Positions 45,081-55,523 of a stretch of 64,000 nucleotides of DNA are shown here, in pieces. The first letter of the stretch is position 1; each line of letters begins with the position of its first letter. The DNA comes from Auriscalpium vulgare (taxonomy: Eukaryota > Basidiomycota > Agaricomycetes > Russulales > Auriscalpiaceae): assembly GCA_019915015.1 (NCBI GenBank), contig JAHBBC010000035.1, positions 62,001 to 126,000 of the forward strand, written 5' to 3'. The notes beneath the pieces are model-generated. The model was not told the origin of the DNA. It saw only the letters and a list, made by a program, of their open reading frames with translations, and ran no database searches. A program made the translations under genes and the position numbers.

Positions 45081-46197
45081 ATGCGGTTCCGCGCGACTAT
45101 TGAGAATGTCGACACCTTCCACCGTGAGCCGCACCCACCGCGACCGCGATCTGCGCTGACCTCTTTTGCAGGCATCATCCAGACCGTCGAGAAGCTGCAG
45201 AAGAAATGTATCATCAAGTTCGGCGAGTCCGAGATGCACATCATCTGCCACACAGACGAGAGCGGCGTGCAAGTCTGGTCGTGCGTCCCCTCCTCCCGCG
45301 CGCGCATAATACACGCACCCGCTGACAGCCCCGCGCAGGCAGATCCGCGTGAGCGCGCTGTTCACCGAGTACCGCATCCAGTCGAACTCGCGCAACCAGA
45401 TCGCGCTGCTGCTCGGCGCGGACGCGCTGTCGGCGGCGCTGCGCTCGGCGGCGGCGGAGCACACGGGGGCGGAGGCGGTCGTGATGAAGCTCGCGAAGAA
45501 GCGCGACGTCGCGGTGCTGAGCGTCGAGATCTTCGGCGCGTCGCGCATGGGGCGCCACATCCGCGTCGCGCACGACGTGCACATCGAGATCATGAAGCCC
45601 GCGGACATCGACGCCTGAAGGAGCCGCTGTGCCCCGAGCCTGACGTGAGTGTCTTCTCGCTTTTGTGTGCGGGGCGGGTGGCTGACTGACGGGGGCAGAT
45701 TCACATATTGCTGCCGTCGCTGGTGAAGGTGCGCACGATCGTCGAGCACCTCCGTGCGCTGTCGGACGTCATCGCGGTGCGCGCGAACGGCGTGGGGAAG
45801 CTGCAAATCTCCGCGGCTACGGACAGCGCGAAGACGGACGTCATGTGGGAGGGGTGTACGAATCCCAAGATGGGTGCGTGGTGCGTTGTCGCTTTCTGTG
45901 CTGCGGTGTGGCTGAGGCGGGCGCGCAGAGGACGAGGACGAGCAGGAGAAGCCGGACCCGGAACAGCTATTCGGCGTGCTGGTGCAAACGCGCAGCTTCA
46001 TCAAGTTCCTCAACGCGCATATAGTGTCGAATACGACGATTGCATGTGCGTGATTTGTGCTCCGTGTGCGGCGTATGGCTGACGGCGCGGAAGGCATATG
46101 TCAGAACCACTGCCTGATCCTTTACGTGTATATCGGAGAGGTGGCGGATGCGGGGGGCGTGCTGACGTTCTACATCCCGGCCGTGCTCGATGACTGA
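45081..46197 (+). CDS. HUS1: HUS1 subunit of the 9-1-1 checkpoint clamp, one frame break
   Basis: Exons are 45081-45123, 45172-45280, 45339-45644, 45699-45873, 45929-46045 and 46094-46197; introns are 48-58 nt. The start MRFRATIENVDTF, then IIQTVEKLQKKCIIKFGE, ALFTEYRIQSNSRNQIALLL, VKVRTIVEHLRALSDVI and the C-terminal VLTFYIPAVLDD are typical of HUS1. It forms a PCNA-like ring with RAD9 and RAD1 at damaged DNA. Exons sum to 854 nt: one base is missing. The break is at about 45614, where GACGCCTGA gives a stop, while one more C restores an ALKEPLCPEPD reading. Confidence 0.9.
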
Positions 46198-46383
46198 CTG
46201 GCTAGCGTACATATACATTGGAAGAGAGAGCGATCTGCAGAAGGGCTACAAGAAATCTGCAGAGTGGTGTCTACTGATTGGGATTAAGCGAGTGTAAGAG
46301 TATGTGGATGCGCACAGGGAAAGGGATGGTGCATTTGCAGGATAAGAACAGTGAGCGTACCATTACCGACAACAAGACCATGC

Positions 46384-46466
46384 GCGCCCCCGAGCCCCGA
46401 CAGTCCGCGCCCCCGAGCCCCGACAGTCCGTGCCTCGCCCCGACAGTCCGTGCCTCGCCCTGGCTG
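46384..46466. repeat. Short GC-rich tandem repeat
   Basis: Two copies of a 23-bp unit (GCGCCCCCGAGCCCCGACAGTCC-like) are followed by two copies of a related shorter unit (GTGCCTCGCCCCGACAGTCC). It lies between the convergent HUS1 and isochorismatase-fold genes, next to the stop codon of the latter. Confidence 0.85.
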
Positions 46467-46470
46467 TCGG

Positions 46471-47072
46471 TCAGTCCATAAAAACGCCCGGGACGTCGTT
46501 CATATCCAAGAGCACGACGCCCGCCTCCTCGAGCTCCGACTCAATCTCCGTCTCCACCACGCTCGCGGCGGTCACGCGCCGCCCTGCCAGACCTCGAGGC
46601 GGTCGTAGGTCGCGTGCGCGCCGCGGATGAGCAGGACGCCATTGCCTCGGCCAAGCGCGGTGCTGCACGTCGCACGAACGCAAAAGTCGCTGAGGAGGCC
46701 GACGACGACAAGCTCGTCCTCTGCGGCCACGAGCTCGCCGAGGGACGTGCCTGCAAAGGCGTTGTTCTTGAGCTTGTCGATGACGGGCTCGTGGGGAAGC
46801 GGGGCGTGGACGAGGTGCCAGCCGGGGGTGCCGCGCTCGTCGACCTCGCCGGCGTCGCCGCAATTGCGGACGTGCACGATGAGCGGGGGGTGCGGGGCGG
46901 CGCGGGCGGCGAGGAGGATGCGGGTGAGGTTGGTGCGCACGTCGAGGGCGTGGGGGACGCCGCCCTTGGGGGGTGTGGCGAGGAGGCCCTCCTGCGCGTC
47001 GAGGATGAGGAGGACGCGGCCCGGCTTGGGGCTGTCGAGGGCGGGCGCGGGCGCGGAGGACGTCGTCGACAT
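46471..47072 (-). CDS. Isochorismatase-fold hydrolase (nicotinamidase-like), one frame break
   Basis: The single-exon frame starts at 47072 (MSTTSSAPAPALDS). It shows the cysteine-hydrolase fold: VLLILDAQEGLL with the catalytic Asp, a Lys region in VIDKLKNNAFAGTSL, and the GLLSDFCVRATCSTALGRG segment with the nucleophile Cys. The conserved C-terminal VTAASVVETEIESELEEAG is in another frame: one base missing near 46580 in a GGCGGCGCG string. The substrate is not predictable. Transposon DNA starts only 16 bp upstream of the ATG (47088), so the original promoter is displaced. Confidence 0.8.
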
Positions 47073-47087
47073 GGCTGGCGGATGCGG

Positions 47088-47220
47088 TAGCGTTGCGGGA
47101 AAAACTGAGTTTTTCCCCGAAAAAGTTTTTCCCCGGTAATGTACCTGTATAGTACCGGTACCATACCTGCCCTGCCCTGGCCCCCAATATACCGGTACAA
47201 TACCTCCAGCACGTGATGTG
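47088..47220 (+). repeat. Left terminal inverted repeat and subterminal motif zone of the hAT element
   Basis: An 18-bp terminal repeat (one mismatch to the right end) is followed by an A/T-rich stretch and GTACC/ACCGGTAC motifs up to CACGTGATG at 47211-47219. The zone lies directly upstream of the isochorismatase-fold gene and may act as its promoter. Confidence 0.8.
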
Positions 47221-47517
47221 TGTCGGCCCCTCCGGCGCCCGGCGCCGGCCCATGAGCCATGAGGCTCGCAGCCTCGCACGCAGACATGGCCGGCAGTCGT
47301 AAGGTGGTTGTGCAATGCTACGCGGATGTTTAAGGAGGTATTAGACACATCCCGCCTCGGCATGGGATAGTTGCAAGAGTGTTGTATGCAGCACGTGTGT
47401 ATGATCGACCCGTTGCTGTGATCGACATTTACACTCCGTAGTGAGTGACTAAATGAGGGCGCAATCTTCACCTTCGACACTGGCCTAGCACATTTTGCCA
47501 ACCCTCAAAACTGTCAA

Positions 47518-50500
47518 ATGGCGGACGACGAGGTCATCCACGACATCGACTCATTTCAAACTCTGGGTGATATCCTCAAAAGAATACCCATTCCCGACGA
47601 CATTAACATGTCCTACTACCCACACCAGCCCTGCGCAATGCCGATATCCAGATTTCCCTGTCCCACCGGAGGCGAACGCGCCGTCTCTGCTCCAGCAGAG
47701 CACACTCTTCTCGAAGGGCCAAAGCTTCATAACGGCCGCAAATGCAATGGTCCTGCTCTCTAGGCCGATGCCGCCGCACACCGAGGTGTTGGAAATCCTG
47801 CAAAACCGCGTCAACCCCGCCCTAGAGACAGGCTATGCTTGCCTGGGCTATCCTGTTCAAGAGTCGGTCACTCAACAAACACTCAAAACCCCGATGTGGG
47901 TTCTCACCTACTGGTACGAGGTCCGGCGCATACTCGCTGCCAAGGCGCGCCTTTCTCTGGCCACTGCGTGGTTGAAGACTTGGACCGAGGGCTTGCTCAA
48001 CGACGAGGTGAAGTCCCTTGCTGCAGACACGTCAGCACTCCTCGACGACTGGCCATGGGACGTACCCCTCCCAACGACGATGGGCGTCGATCCAAAGACG
48101 CTTACATCGTACTGTGGTCGGCGTTGGCTGGCGGCGGAGCATATGGATCAGCTGGGGATGCTGCTAGGTCATCGTCTGCAAAGACAAGGCAAGCCGGCAT
48201 GTATACTGCCGAGTGCGGCATCAGTCAAGCTCATTGACACGTACCGCAACCGCGCACGACTCAATGCTAGCGGAACATCTTACCAATCAATGCGCGGCAT
48301 CACTCCCCTACGATTGGCTGGCTCGCAGCTGCAAGATGGATCACTCAAGGAGGTTGGAATGACGATCGGGGTGCGGATCGATGGCGCGGATGTGCTCTTG
48401 CCAGCAGCCGTACACGAGACAAATCACTGGGTGTCCATTGCGGTCAGCGTAGAGCCACACACGGCTTTCTATGCTGATTCTCTTGGACGGAAGCCGCCCC
48501 GCGAGCTGTTGGAGATGATAGAATGGTGGTTAGGACAACACGGAGCGACTGGGCCGCTTTCACTCAACGTGTTACCATGCACCCACAGCTCGACAGCTTC
48601 TCCTGCTCTGTCCTCAGCCACAATTCTCTTGCTCACCATCTCATCCCCGACGACATCCATCTCCTCTCGGATACAGACTGTGTCGTGCAACGCATTCGAC
48701 ACCTTGCTGACAGACATGGTCAGTGCGCGCTCAGCTTCACTTACTTGCGGACTCGACTCACCGACAGTGCAGGACAGTCTCAAATACAAGTCCAATATGC
48801 TAGCGCCTGGCATGCTTATACGGGCAAGTGCGCACACATCGGCGTTCACGAAGCCGCAGTTATTGAGTCTAGAAGGCGTCGTTAAGAGGCGACTGAGTGT
48901 AGCCACCATGTCACGCCACTCACCGTGCCAGCCAAACGCACGAAGAAAAATGCCGCTTCGAAAGGAAAGGAACCGGCGGAGAGTTCCGGCAATGCGGGGA
49001 GCAAGCAGCAGTGGGACGAGGTCTTCAAACCGGCGTCGTTGAATCTGCATATTGCTGGAACGTCAACTGTAAGTGCCCAAAGAGGTTGTCAGCGCGCGAC
49101 AGCAGTAAGTAACAGAAGCTTTGCTTACAGGTTGCAAAGCGTTCGGGCGGAAACACAGTCGCTACGCACAAGCAGCCTAGTAGTTCACCGTACTGCAAGA
49201 CCAGCAGCTCGATGAACAGAAATCAGATGCCGAGGAGTTGCGGACGGCGCAGCTCCGTATGTGAACGAGATGGGGGAAGAAGATGGGAGCGACATGGAGA
49301 TTGAGCTTAACCCTGGTGACCTTGTCAAATGGGTGCAGCCGAAGAAGGATGCGCGCCGGGGAGGACGGCCGCCGGATCCTCTGATGGACGCTCTCACCGA
49401 GGCTTGCTATCGCCGCGACAATCCAACTACGCTGCTCTGGCGCTGTGTCGGAGGTCCTGATAACCCTTGCCATCATACTTTCCGACATCGAGCGTTGATC
49501 CGAGTCGTTCGTCATGCAAAGGACTGCCCAAGCTGTCCTCAGAGCTGCGGGAGAAAGTGCACATACATTCAGCTGGAAAGGCACTGTCTGCGCAGGTCCA
49601 GGAGCTCACCAATTCGAAGGATCCATGATGGTTGCGAAGGACTAGGAGCTCAAGATGGAATTGGACAAGATGGGAGAAGCAGATGCAGGCGCCGCGACAC
49701 ATGCGTTCTTTCGGCAAGCAAAGGCGCTTGGGAAGCTCGAGCGTCACAGAAAGCTCGACCTTGCCATTCTTAAACTCATATGCGTCGCGGGTTTGCCAAC
49801 ATATATCGTCTCGCGCCCGGAGTGGAAGGAGATGCTTGAGATTGCCTTACCATCATATGCACCTTCAACCAGAGACAAGCTCGAATATGAAGGCATCGTA
49901 AACGAAGCATCGTGGGTCCGCCGGGAGCAACTCAAGTATCTGCAAGGTCAGGAAGACCTCACTCTCTCCTATGACGGCGGAACTTCGACAGGTCGTGAGT
50001 CCTACTGGACTGTACACGTCTCGACCTCAGACCGTGAAGTATACTTGATGGACACACGGGAGGCAACTTCCGAGTCGCACACTGCACCTTGGATCGTTGA
50101 GAATGTCGCAAGTCCGGTACGTGGGCATTGGAACTTAACTACTTCAGCGATTTCTAACAACTTCGCGCAGATTGTCAATGCCATCGGTCCGTCCAGGTTT
50201 TCCGGCCTGACATGTGATAGCACGGGTAACACGCGAGCCTCGCGTTCCATTGCAATTCTGGCCCTCATGCCCACTGCGCTCAATCTTGCGGATGTTTGCC
50301 ATCACTTGAATCGCACAATCCTTGAGATTAATCTCATTGATGTTTTCAAACCGGTGCGCAAACGTCCACACTACAGCATTAATCAGATCTAATCCGCAAC
50401 CAGATCATCCGTGTGGTGCGGCAGACATAACATTATTTCATACCTCGCACGCTGGACATGCAGCCCTCAAGAAAGCTCGTGAAAAACTAAAGACAGGACG

Positions 50501-51992
50501 CGGCCTGGAGGCTATCGGAAAGACGAGATTCGCAACAATCCCGCTCTCTGCTCGCTCTGTCCATCGGTCCTCAGCTGCGATCAAGAAAGTCATCCGTGAA
50601 TCGCCTAACGGACTTTATGAGGTACAATTGATGGATCGACTAGACGAAATGACTTGCTGACAACATTCGCAGGAAATTGCTGAGTATTTTCAGCCTGCAC
50701 CGGATGATCACCAGACATTCAAGTTCGAGTCTGGTCTCTCCCCGTTCATCGCGGCCACTTTGCCTGCAACAAAGGCATTAGCCTGCCTGGAGGCTCTGGA
50801 GGCAACTGCTTCCGACGTCTATATATTCTGGCATGCTGTTATTCGTGCAACAGAGGACGCCTTTCAAAATCCTAGGCTGTATTTTGACGCTGAGGTCGCG
50901 AACGCCATCCGCGGCATCCTCAATGCGCGACATCGCCAACTCTTTCTGGATGGCAACATAGCTAATAATGCATACCTTGCTGCAGCATATCTGAACCCTG
51001 GTTAGAGCCATTCTTTTGCTTGCATCTCGTCGCTGTCTTATGTGTGCATCAATCAGATCTTATCACGTCGGACCTGTGGCTACCGGAAGGCGAGAAGGTG
51101 ACACTCATTGGTGTTCGGCATCCATCAATTTTCGAGTCCGTTGTCCGCTTCTTAGCCAACATCGGAGAGAAAGAGATCGTTCATGGCCATAAGAAGGCAT
51201 TCTTGAAGTGGGCAAAAAAGGGAAATCATTTACAGCCCAACTTCACAGGGAAACTCTAGCCTATGCTCGACACCAGTTCCCATTCGATCATCCGCTCGAC
51301 GATACGGTTCCGCAGGCGGTCCTTAGTGGTGGAAGGGCCGTGTTGGCTCTGATAATGTGCACATCCTTCCGGTACGTGTTCGTGTCCGTATGATTCACCG
51401 AGCGCTGCCGACTGATGCTGTCATGAATAGCATCTCGCTATCAAACTGTATTCCGTCCGAGTCAACTCCATGCCCGATGAACGGACTGGCTCTACATTCA
51501 CATGGCTTACTCCAAAGCATAGGAATCGGCTATCCGTGCATAACATGTCTGCAATGACTCAAGTCCGACAGTACCACATGTCTAAGAGCAGGTAAGCAAC
51601 CTCCGTTCTTTATTGAAGTACACAGTGTTCCAACCATTCGAGCAGGTGTGCGCGCACACTAATCAATTCCCTTCGGTCAAGTTCTACAACATCGAAAAGA
51701 AGGTATTCCCTCTTCAGAAAACGCACCCGCACCGATGTCGGACGAAGAAGACGACAATGACGTTCAAGGTGAAGACCTGGCAGAACCGTACGAACCTGCC
51801 AATGCTTTCATCAAGATGCCTCACATCAACCTGAGGTCTGCAATTTTATCTGATGTCCTCGCGGAGGAAGCTCAGCTTCCTGCACGTCGGAACCCTGCTG
51901 TCGGAGTCAGTGCAGGTCAGGCTAGGGACGAGAGCATACCAGATTCTGATGAAGAGGACAATGATTTCAGCACAGATGCCTTGTTTCAATAA
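47518..51992 (+). CDS. Ulp1-like cysteine protease fused to hAT transposase
   Basis: From the ATG at 47518 the coding track continues through several exons and some frame breaks to 51992. Order: an N-terminal region (DDINMSYYPHQP, AANAMVLLSRPMPPHTEV); a Ulp1/C48 protease with NHWVSIAV (His, about 48425), YADSLG (Asp) and QLDSFSC (Cys, about 48600); an intron near 49069-49130; a coiled coil; a BED-like zinc finger (WRCVGGPDNPCHHTF...C, about 49435-49530). Then comes the hAT core with RPEWKEMLEIALPSYAPS, LSYDGGT, YWTVHVSTSDREVYLMD, SHTAPWI and LTCDSTGNT, and a C-terminal hATC-like region (about 51250-51560, MPDERTGSTFTW). An acidic tail follows. At least three one-base breaks suggest either decay or sequence errors. 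The transposase would cut and paste DNA; the protease may remove SUMO-like modifiers. Confidence 0.7.
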
Positions 51993-52254
51993 GCCTCCCG
52001 AGGTTTCAGTATGTATTGTACGCGTTGTTACAATGTACGCTCGAGTGCTGCGGCAGCCTTGCAAAAGCCGCGTCTGCTGACAAATCATGACACTTGTGTA
52101 GCAGGCAGCAGCGAATTCGTACAGGTCGGGGCACCTACGGCTAAGCTCTGGCAATTTGGCTATGGATACATACACTGCTAAATCTTCATCTGATGCATTG
52201 AAACCATTCCAAATCCTCGTGTGTACGCGAAAATCGAGCTGCTACTGCGTGGGA

Positions 52255-52371
52255 ACTAAACATCACGTGACTATTTCCCTGGTACGGTACCGGTTTGATA
52301 CCTCCCCGGCTAGGAGCGCCACCGGTACCTTACCGGGGGGATACTGGCCAGAGGTTTTTCCCGCAACACTA
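52255..52371 (-). repeat. Right terminal inverted repeat and subterminal zone of the hAT element
   Basis: It mirrors the left end: an 18-bp terminal repeat and inward GGTACCGGT-type motifs, ending in CACGTGATG (reverse strand). It abuts the truncated LTR of element C. Confidence 0.8.
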
Positions 52372-52560
52372 GACTGGAAACGAGGCCGAAGCGCTGGAAA
52401 GTTCGGAGCAGAAGTCACGTGACTTCGGAACTTTCCGAAGTGGCTGTGCCGAAACGGCGGAAACGACGGTCCGGAGACCAAAGTCACGTGACTTTGGTTC
52501 GAAATTAAAAATCGAAAAGTCGCGGTGGAATCCCCGCTCGACGGGGAATCAGGCGTATCA
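52372..52560 (-). repeat. Truncated 3' LTR of element C
   Basis: It begins TGATACGCC at 52560 (minus strand) directly after the polypurine tract. It keeps two CACGTG palindromes and is cut at 52371 by the hAT element; the remaining LTR is missing. Confidence 0.82.
52411..52498. promoter_or_regulatory. Two CACGTG-centred palindromes in the LTR of element C
   Basis: GAAGTCACGTGACTTC at 52411-52426 and a 22-bp perfect palindrome at 52477-52498 (arms ACCAAAGTCAC / GTGACTTTGGT). Compared with the LTR of element B the outer bases differ but pairing is kept. Confidence 0.75.
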
Positions 52561-52597
52561 CCTCCTCCATACTTCGATAGTGACCATCCACGGTCAC
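52561..52597 (-). promoter_or_regulatory. 3' polypurine tract of element C with upstream hairpin
   Basis: On the minus strand GTGACCGTGGATGGTCAC (stem GTGACC/GGTCAC, 52597-52580) is followed by 11 bases and GGAGGAGG (52568-52561), then the LTR. The outer pair is changed relative to element B on both sides, keeping complementarity. Confidence 0.78.
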
Positions 52598-53137
52598 CGA
52601 GATGAGGGGAGATGTGATCCGAAGGCAAATGTGGCAAGTGATGGGAAACTCGGGAAAAGTCGGAACGTGGAAGCGAAGTCGGAAGCGATGTCAGGGGCGA
52701 GAAACAAAGCGGCGGGCATGTCGGGATGATGATGCGATCATGATTTGCGCCGGGGGCCGAGGCAGAATTGATGAGCCGTGGTCGTGGGAGCGATCGGAAT
52801 GTGGAGGGTAGAGGCGAAGTCGAATTAGGTCGATGACGTCGTGATGATGTCAGATATGATATCATGGTCTAGGCTCTATTGGAAATATACCCAAATCGGT
52901 GTATCTGGTTGCCGAGCGCGTTCGGCTTTGCGTTGCTAGCGTGGGATCAGGGTCGAGGGTCGGAAGATTTTTACGAAGTCGGCGGATGCCTCTTTGTTCG
53001 TCTTGGGGGCGCCTATTTGCCGAACAATGGGAGGGGAAAAGGGATAAAAGGAGGCGAACTTTTCCGTGGTTCGCCTTCAACGTTCCTCCCTTTCCCTTTA
53101 CCTCTCACCTCGGGCGCTCCCTTCCCTAACCACTACC
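52598..53137 (+). promoter_or_regulatory. Promoter and leader of the antisense gene
   Basis: A GGGATAAAAGG TATA-like box lies at 53040-53050, about 90 bases before the ATG, and a pyrimidine-rich leader (CTCCCTTTCCCTTTACCTCTC) runs to the start. The region is retroelement sequence rich in GAAGTCGGA words. No other frame is credible. Confidence 0.6.
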
Positions 53138-55104
53138 ATGTCGGCATCCACGTCCTCCAGGTCCACCAAGGCGAAGGTCTCGCTCCGTGAGATTCACCTC
53201 GGCATCAACGGCCTGCTCGACTCCTTCAACCCGGAGGCGACCGAGAACGCGAAGCGCGCCTGGTGCAAGTCCATCTTGCTCGGGCTTGTAAGTCCTCGTC
53301 GTCTTCGGCTGAAAACCTCGCGCTGACTTCGTCTCTCTAGAAAATGGGTCGGCCGCACCCGCAGTTCCAGGTCGAGCTCGGAGGGTGCTTGGCGCGCCTC
53401 CAGCACTACGCGGACCACCACGGCACGCCTGCGTGGGTCGACAACTCTGACGGCCTGCTGCAGCCGCTGCCTCCAGTAAGTCGCCTCCATCTTTGTTGGC
53501 TTTGCATGATCGCTAACTCGGTTCGTATCTAGAAACGCAGCGCCTTTGAGCTCATGCTCGAAGGCCAGCTCGCCGGCGACGATGTCGAGGTCGACTTTGG
53601 CGAAGTCGAGTACGGACCCGCGGGGGCGGCTATCACCACGTTGCCTGACGCGAAGTCCGAGGGTGAGTCCGAGGTGCCGGGCGAGGAGCTGGAAGACGGC
53701 GAAGTCGCGGACGACGAGCCCGCAGAGGACGAGCTCGCCGACAAGGAGAAGGAGGAGGATCTCGAGGCGAAGAAGACGAAGAAGAAGGCGACCAAGCACC
53801 TCGTCCTCGAGTTGGACGACCCGACTTGGACGAGGGACGCGAAGTGGGGAGCGCAGTACCGGGAGGCCAACGCGCTCGTGAAGACGATCAAGACGGGGAA
53901 GTACAACTACGAGTCATACGGTTCGGTAAGTCGTTCGTCTTTGTGTCCTGGGTTCGGCGCTGACTTCGGCTCATTTTCTAGGTATGCGACTATTGTCGCG
54001 GGTACATCGCGACGCACGGGCACGCCTGCGCGCCGCAGATCGTCAAGATCCAGACGAAGGTGAAGGTGTCGTGCGCCCGCTGTATGATAGCGGTGCACGG
54101 GTGTTACTGGACCAACGGTCCAGTTGTCGAGTCAAGTAAGTTCGGATTTGTCCTGTACGCATTTGAGTCGGAGCTGATGCCTTTGTAACAGAGAAAAAGG
54201 GCAAGACGGAAGATTTGGGCCTCAAGCGCGTGCCCGAGGCCTCGCCGGACCATGACGACGATGTCGTGCAGCCGGCGGCGAAGAAGGTGAAGGCGACGCC
54301 CAAGGCGACGCCGAGGAAGGAGACGCGCGCCCAGGCGCAAAGTAAGTGACTTCGTTTGACTTTGTTCGAGGAGGAGAGCTGACCCGAGCCCACAGAGAAA
54401 AAGGCAGTGGCTCCGTCCGAAGTCGACCTGACTTCGGACATCGAGATGGCTGGGCCGTCGCAGACGCAAGCGACGATGCCAGGTAAGAGCACGCTGCTCT
54501 TCCTGCCTAGTCCGAAGTCTGACTCGGAGCAAGACGTAGGGTTCGGGACCGCGGGGGAGGACATGTGGGAGGAGATGGGCAAGGACCTCAAGGGTAAGTC
54601 GTCGCCTGATCGTGATGGCGTCCCGAAGCTAACACGATCCTAGAAACCTTGGTTCGGCCTCCAAGCGCGCCGGTCGCGGGCCCGAGCAAGCCGAAGAACA
54701 AGGGCAAGGCCAAGGCCAAGGCGAAGTCGTCCCGGACGCACCGCGTCATCCCTGTGCCCATCTACGGGAGCGAGGCGAGGGTGCGCGGGCTGCCTCAGTC
54801 CGACCGCTTCACCGACCACACCCTCCCCGAGCCGCCGACGATGGACGACCTGGAGGCCATGGCGAGGGCGATCGACGAAGTGCCGACGGACATCGGGCTC
54901 ACCGAAGCTGAGCGCCACATCGTCCGGTACATCCGGATCCTGAAGGCCGACGCCATGACGCTCGCCTTCCTCGTCCACAACCGCATCATCGACTTGAACT
55001 GGGCCGAGACCCGGTACCTCAACCGGGCGCTGTGGGAGCGATACAACGCGGGCGAACCGGTGACGTTGTACGGCGGGATCGAGGGCAAGGACGAGGAGGA
55101 TTGA
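53138..55104 (+). CDS. Intact seven-exon gene antisense inside Gypsy element C; Cys-cluster protein, 546 residues
   Basis: Exons 53138-53287, 53341-53475, 53533-53925, 53982-54135, 54192-54341, 54396-54593 and 54644-55104 sum to 1641 nt. All six introns are 50-57 nt with GTAAGT donors and AG acceptors, and no stop or frame break occurs. Residues 1-95 form a helical region (REIHLGINGLLDSFNPEA; MGRPHPQFQVELGGCLARL). An acidic stretch follows, then a domain with a putative zinc site: VCDYCRGYIATHGHAC and SCARCMIAVHGCYW. Two basic nuclear-localisation-like strings (KKVKATPKATPRKE; KPKNKGKAKAKAK) and a conserved-looking helical C-terminus (LTEAERHIVRYIRILKADAM) complete it. It is probably nuclear and nucleic-acid related. 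I do not recognise the family. It is not env, gag or pol, and it shares the word bias of the element. Confidence 0.85.
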
Positions 55105-55523
55105 GCGGAGTCGAGGGAAGTTGGCGAAGTCGAAGGGGAGAAGGGCGAAGTCAAAAAGAAAAGGGGAAAGGAGGAGAAAAAATGTAAATAGAATGAGAGT
55201 CTTTTGTTCTTGGGTCTTGGTTTTGAATTGTATTTGTTTCTTGCGTTCGAACTGTGTGAGATCAACACGAAGTGAACGTACGAAAGCCGAAGCGGCTTCG
55301 GAACTCTGAAGCGCACATAGCTAAGTCAGGAAAGATGTAAATTCAATTCTTTTGTTTAAGTCTCAGTATTCCTTCATAGACTTAGGACTTTGATCTTGAG
55401 TAGCCCTGCGCTACAGCGGTAAATGCGAGTGACTTAGTATAGTACAAAAGAAAATGAGATAAGAGACACGATGGGGAGGAGAGGGAAGTGGTGTGGATTC
55501 TGGAATGCGCTCCGTCGCGTTCT
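55105..55523. other. 3' flank of the antisense gene and 3' flank of pol
   Basis: Two opposite transcripts end here. The sequence is AT-richer, with TTTTGTTCTTGGGTC and repeated GAAGTC words; no further gene. Confidence 0.5.

Larger units (their letters stand above)
47088..52371 (+). mobile_element. hAT-type DNA transposon with a Ulp1-like protease domain
   Basis: Terminal inverted repeats TAGCGTTGCGGGAAAAAC (left) and TAGTGTTGCGGGAAAAAC (right, reverse strand) begin with the YARNG pattern of hAT elements. Subterminal zones of about 120 bp on both sides carry several ACCGGTAC and GTACC motifs and end in CACGTGATG, probably transposase sites. The element is 5284 bp with one long gene. No 8-bp target duplication is present (GGATGCGG left, GACTGGAA right), so the flanks were rearranged after insertion or the ends come from two insertions. 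Confidence 0.82.

Noticed and set aside
46541..47501. Minus frame extending the hydrolase upstream into the transposon
   Set aside because: The upstream part is hAT terminal repeat; the conserved fold starts at the internal ATG at 47072.
53138..55104. Antisense gene as an env-like gene of the retroelement
   Set aside because: It is on the opposite strand, spliced, and has no signal peptide or membrane anchor.
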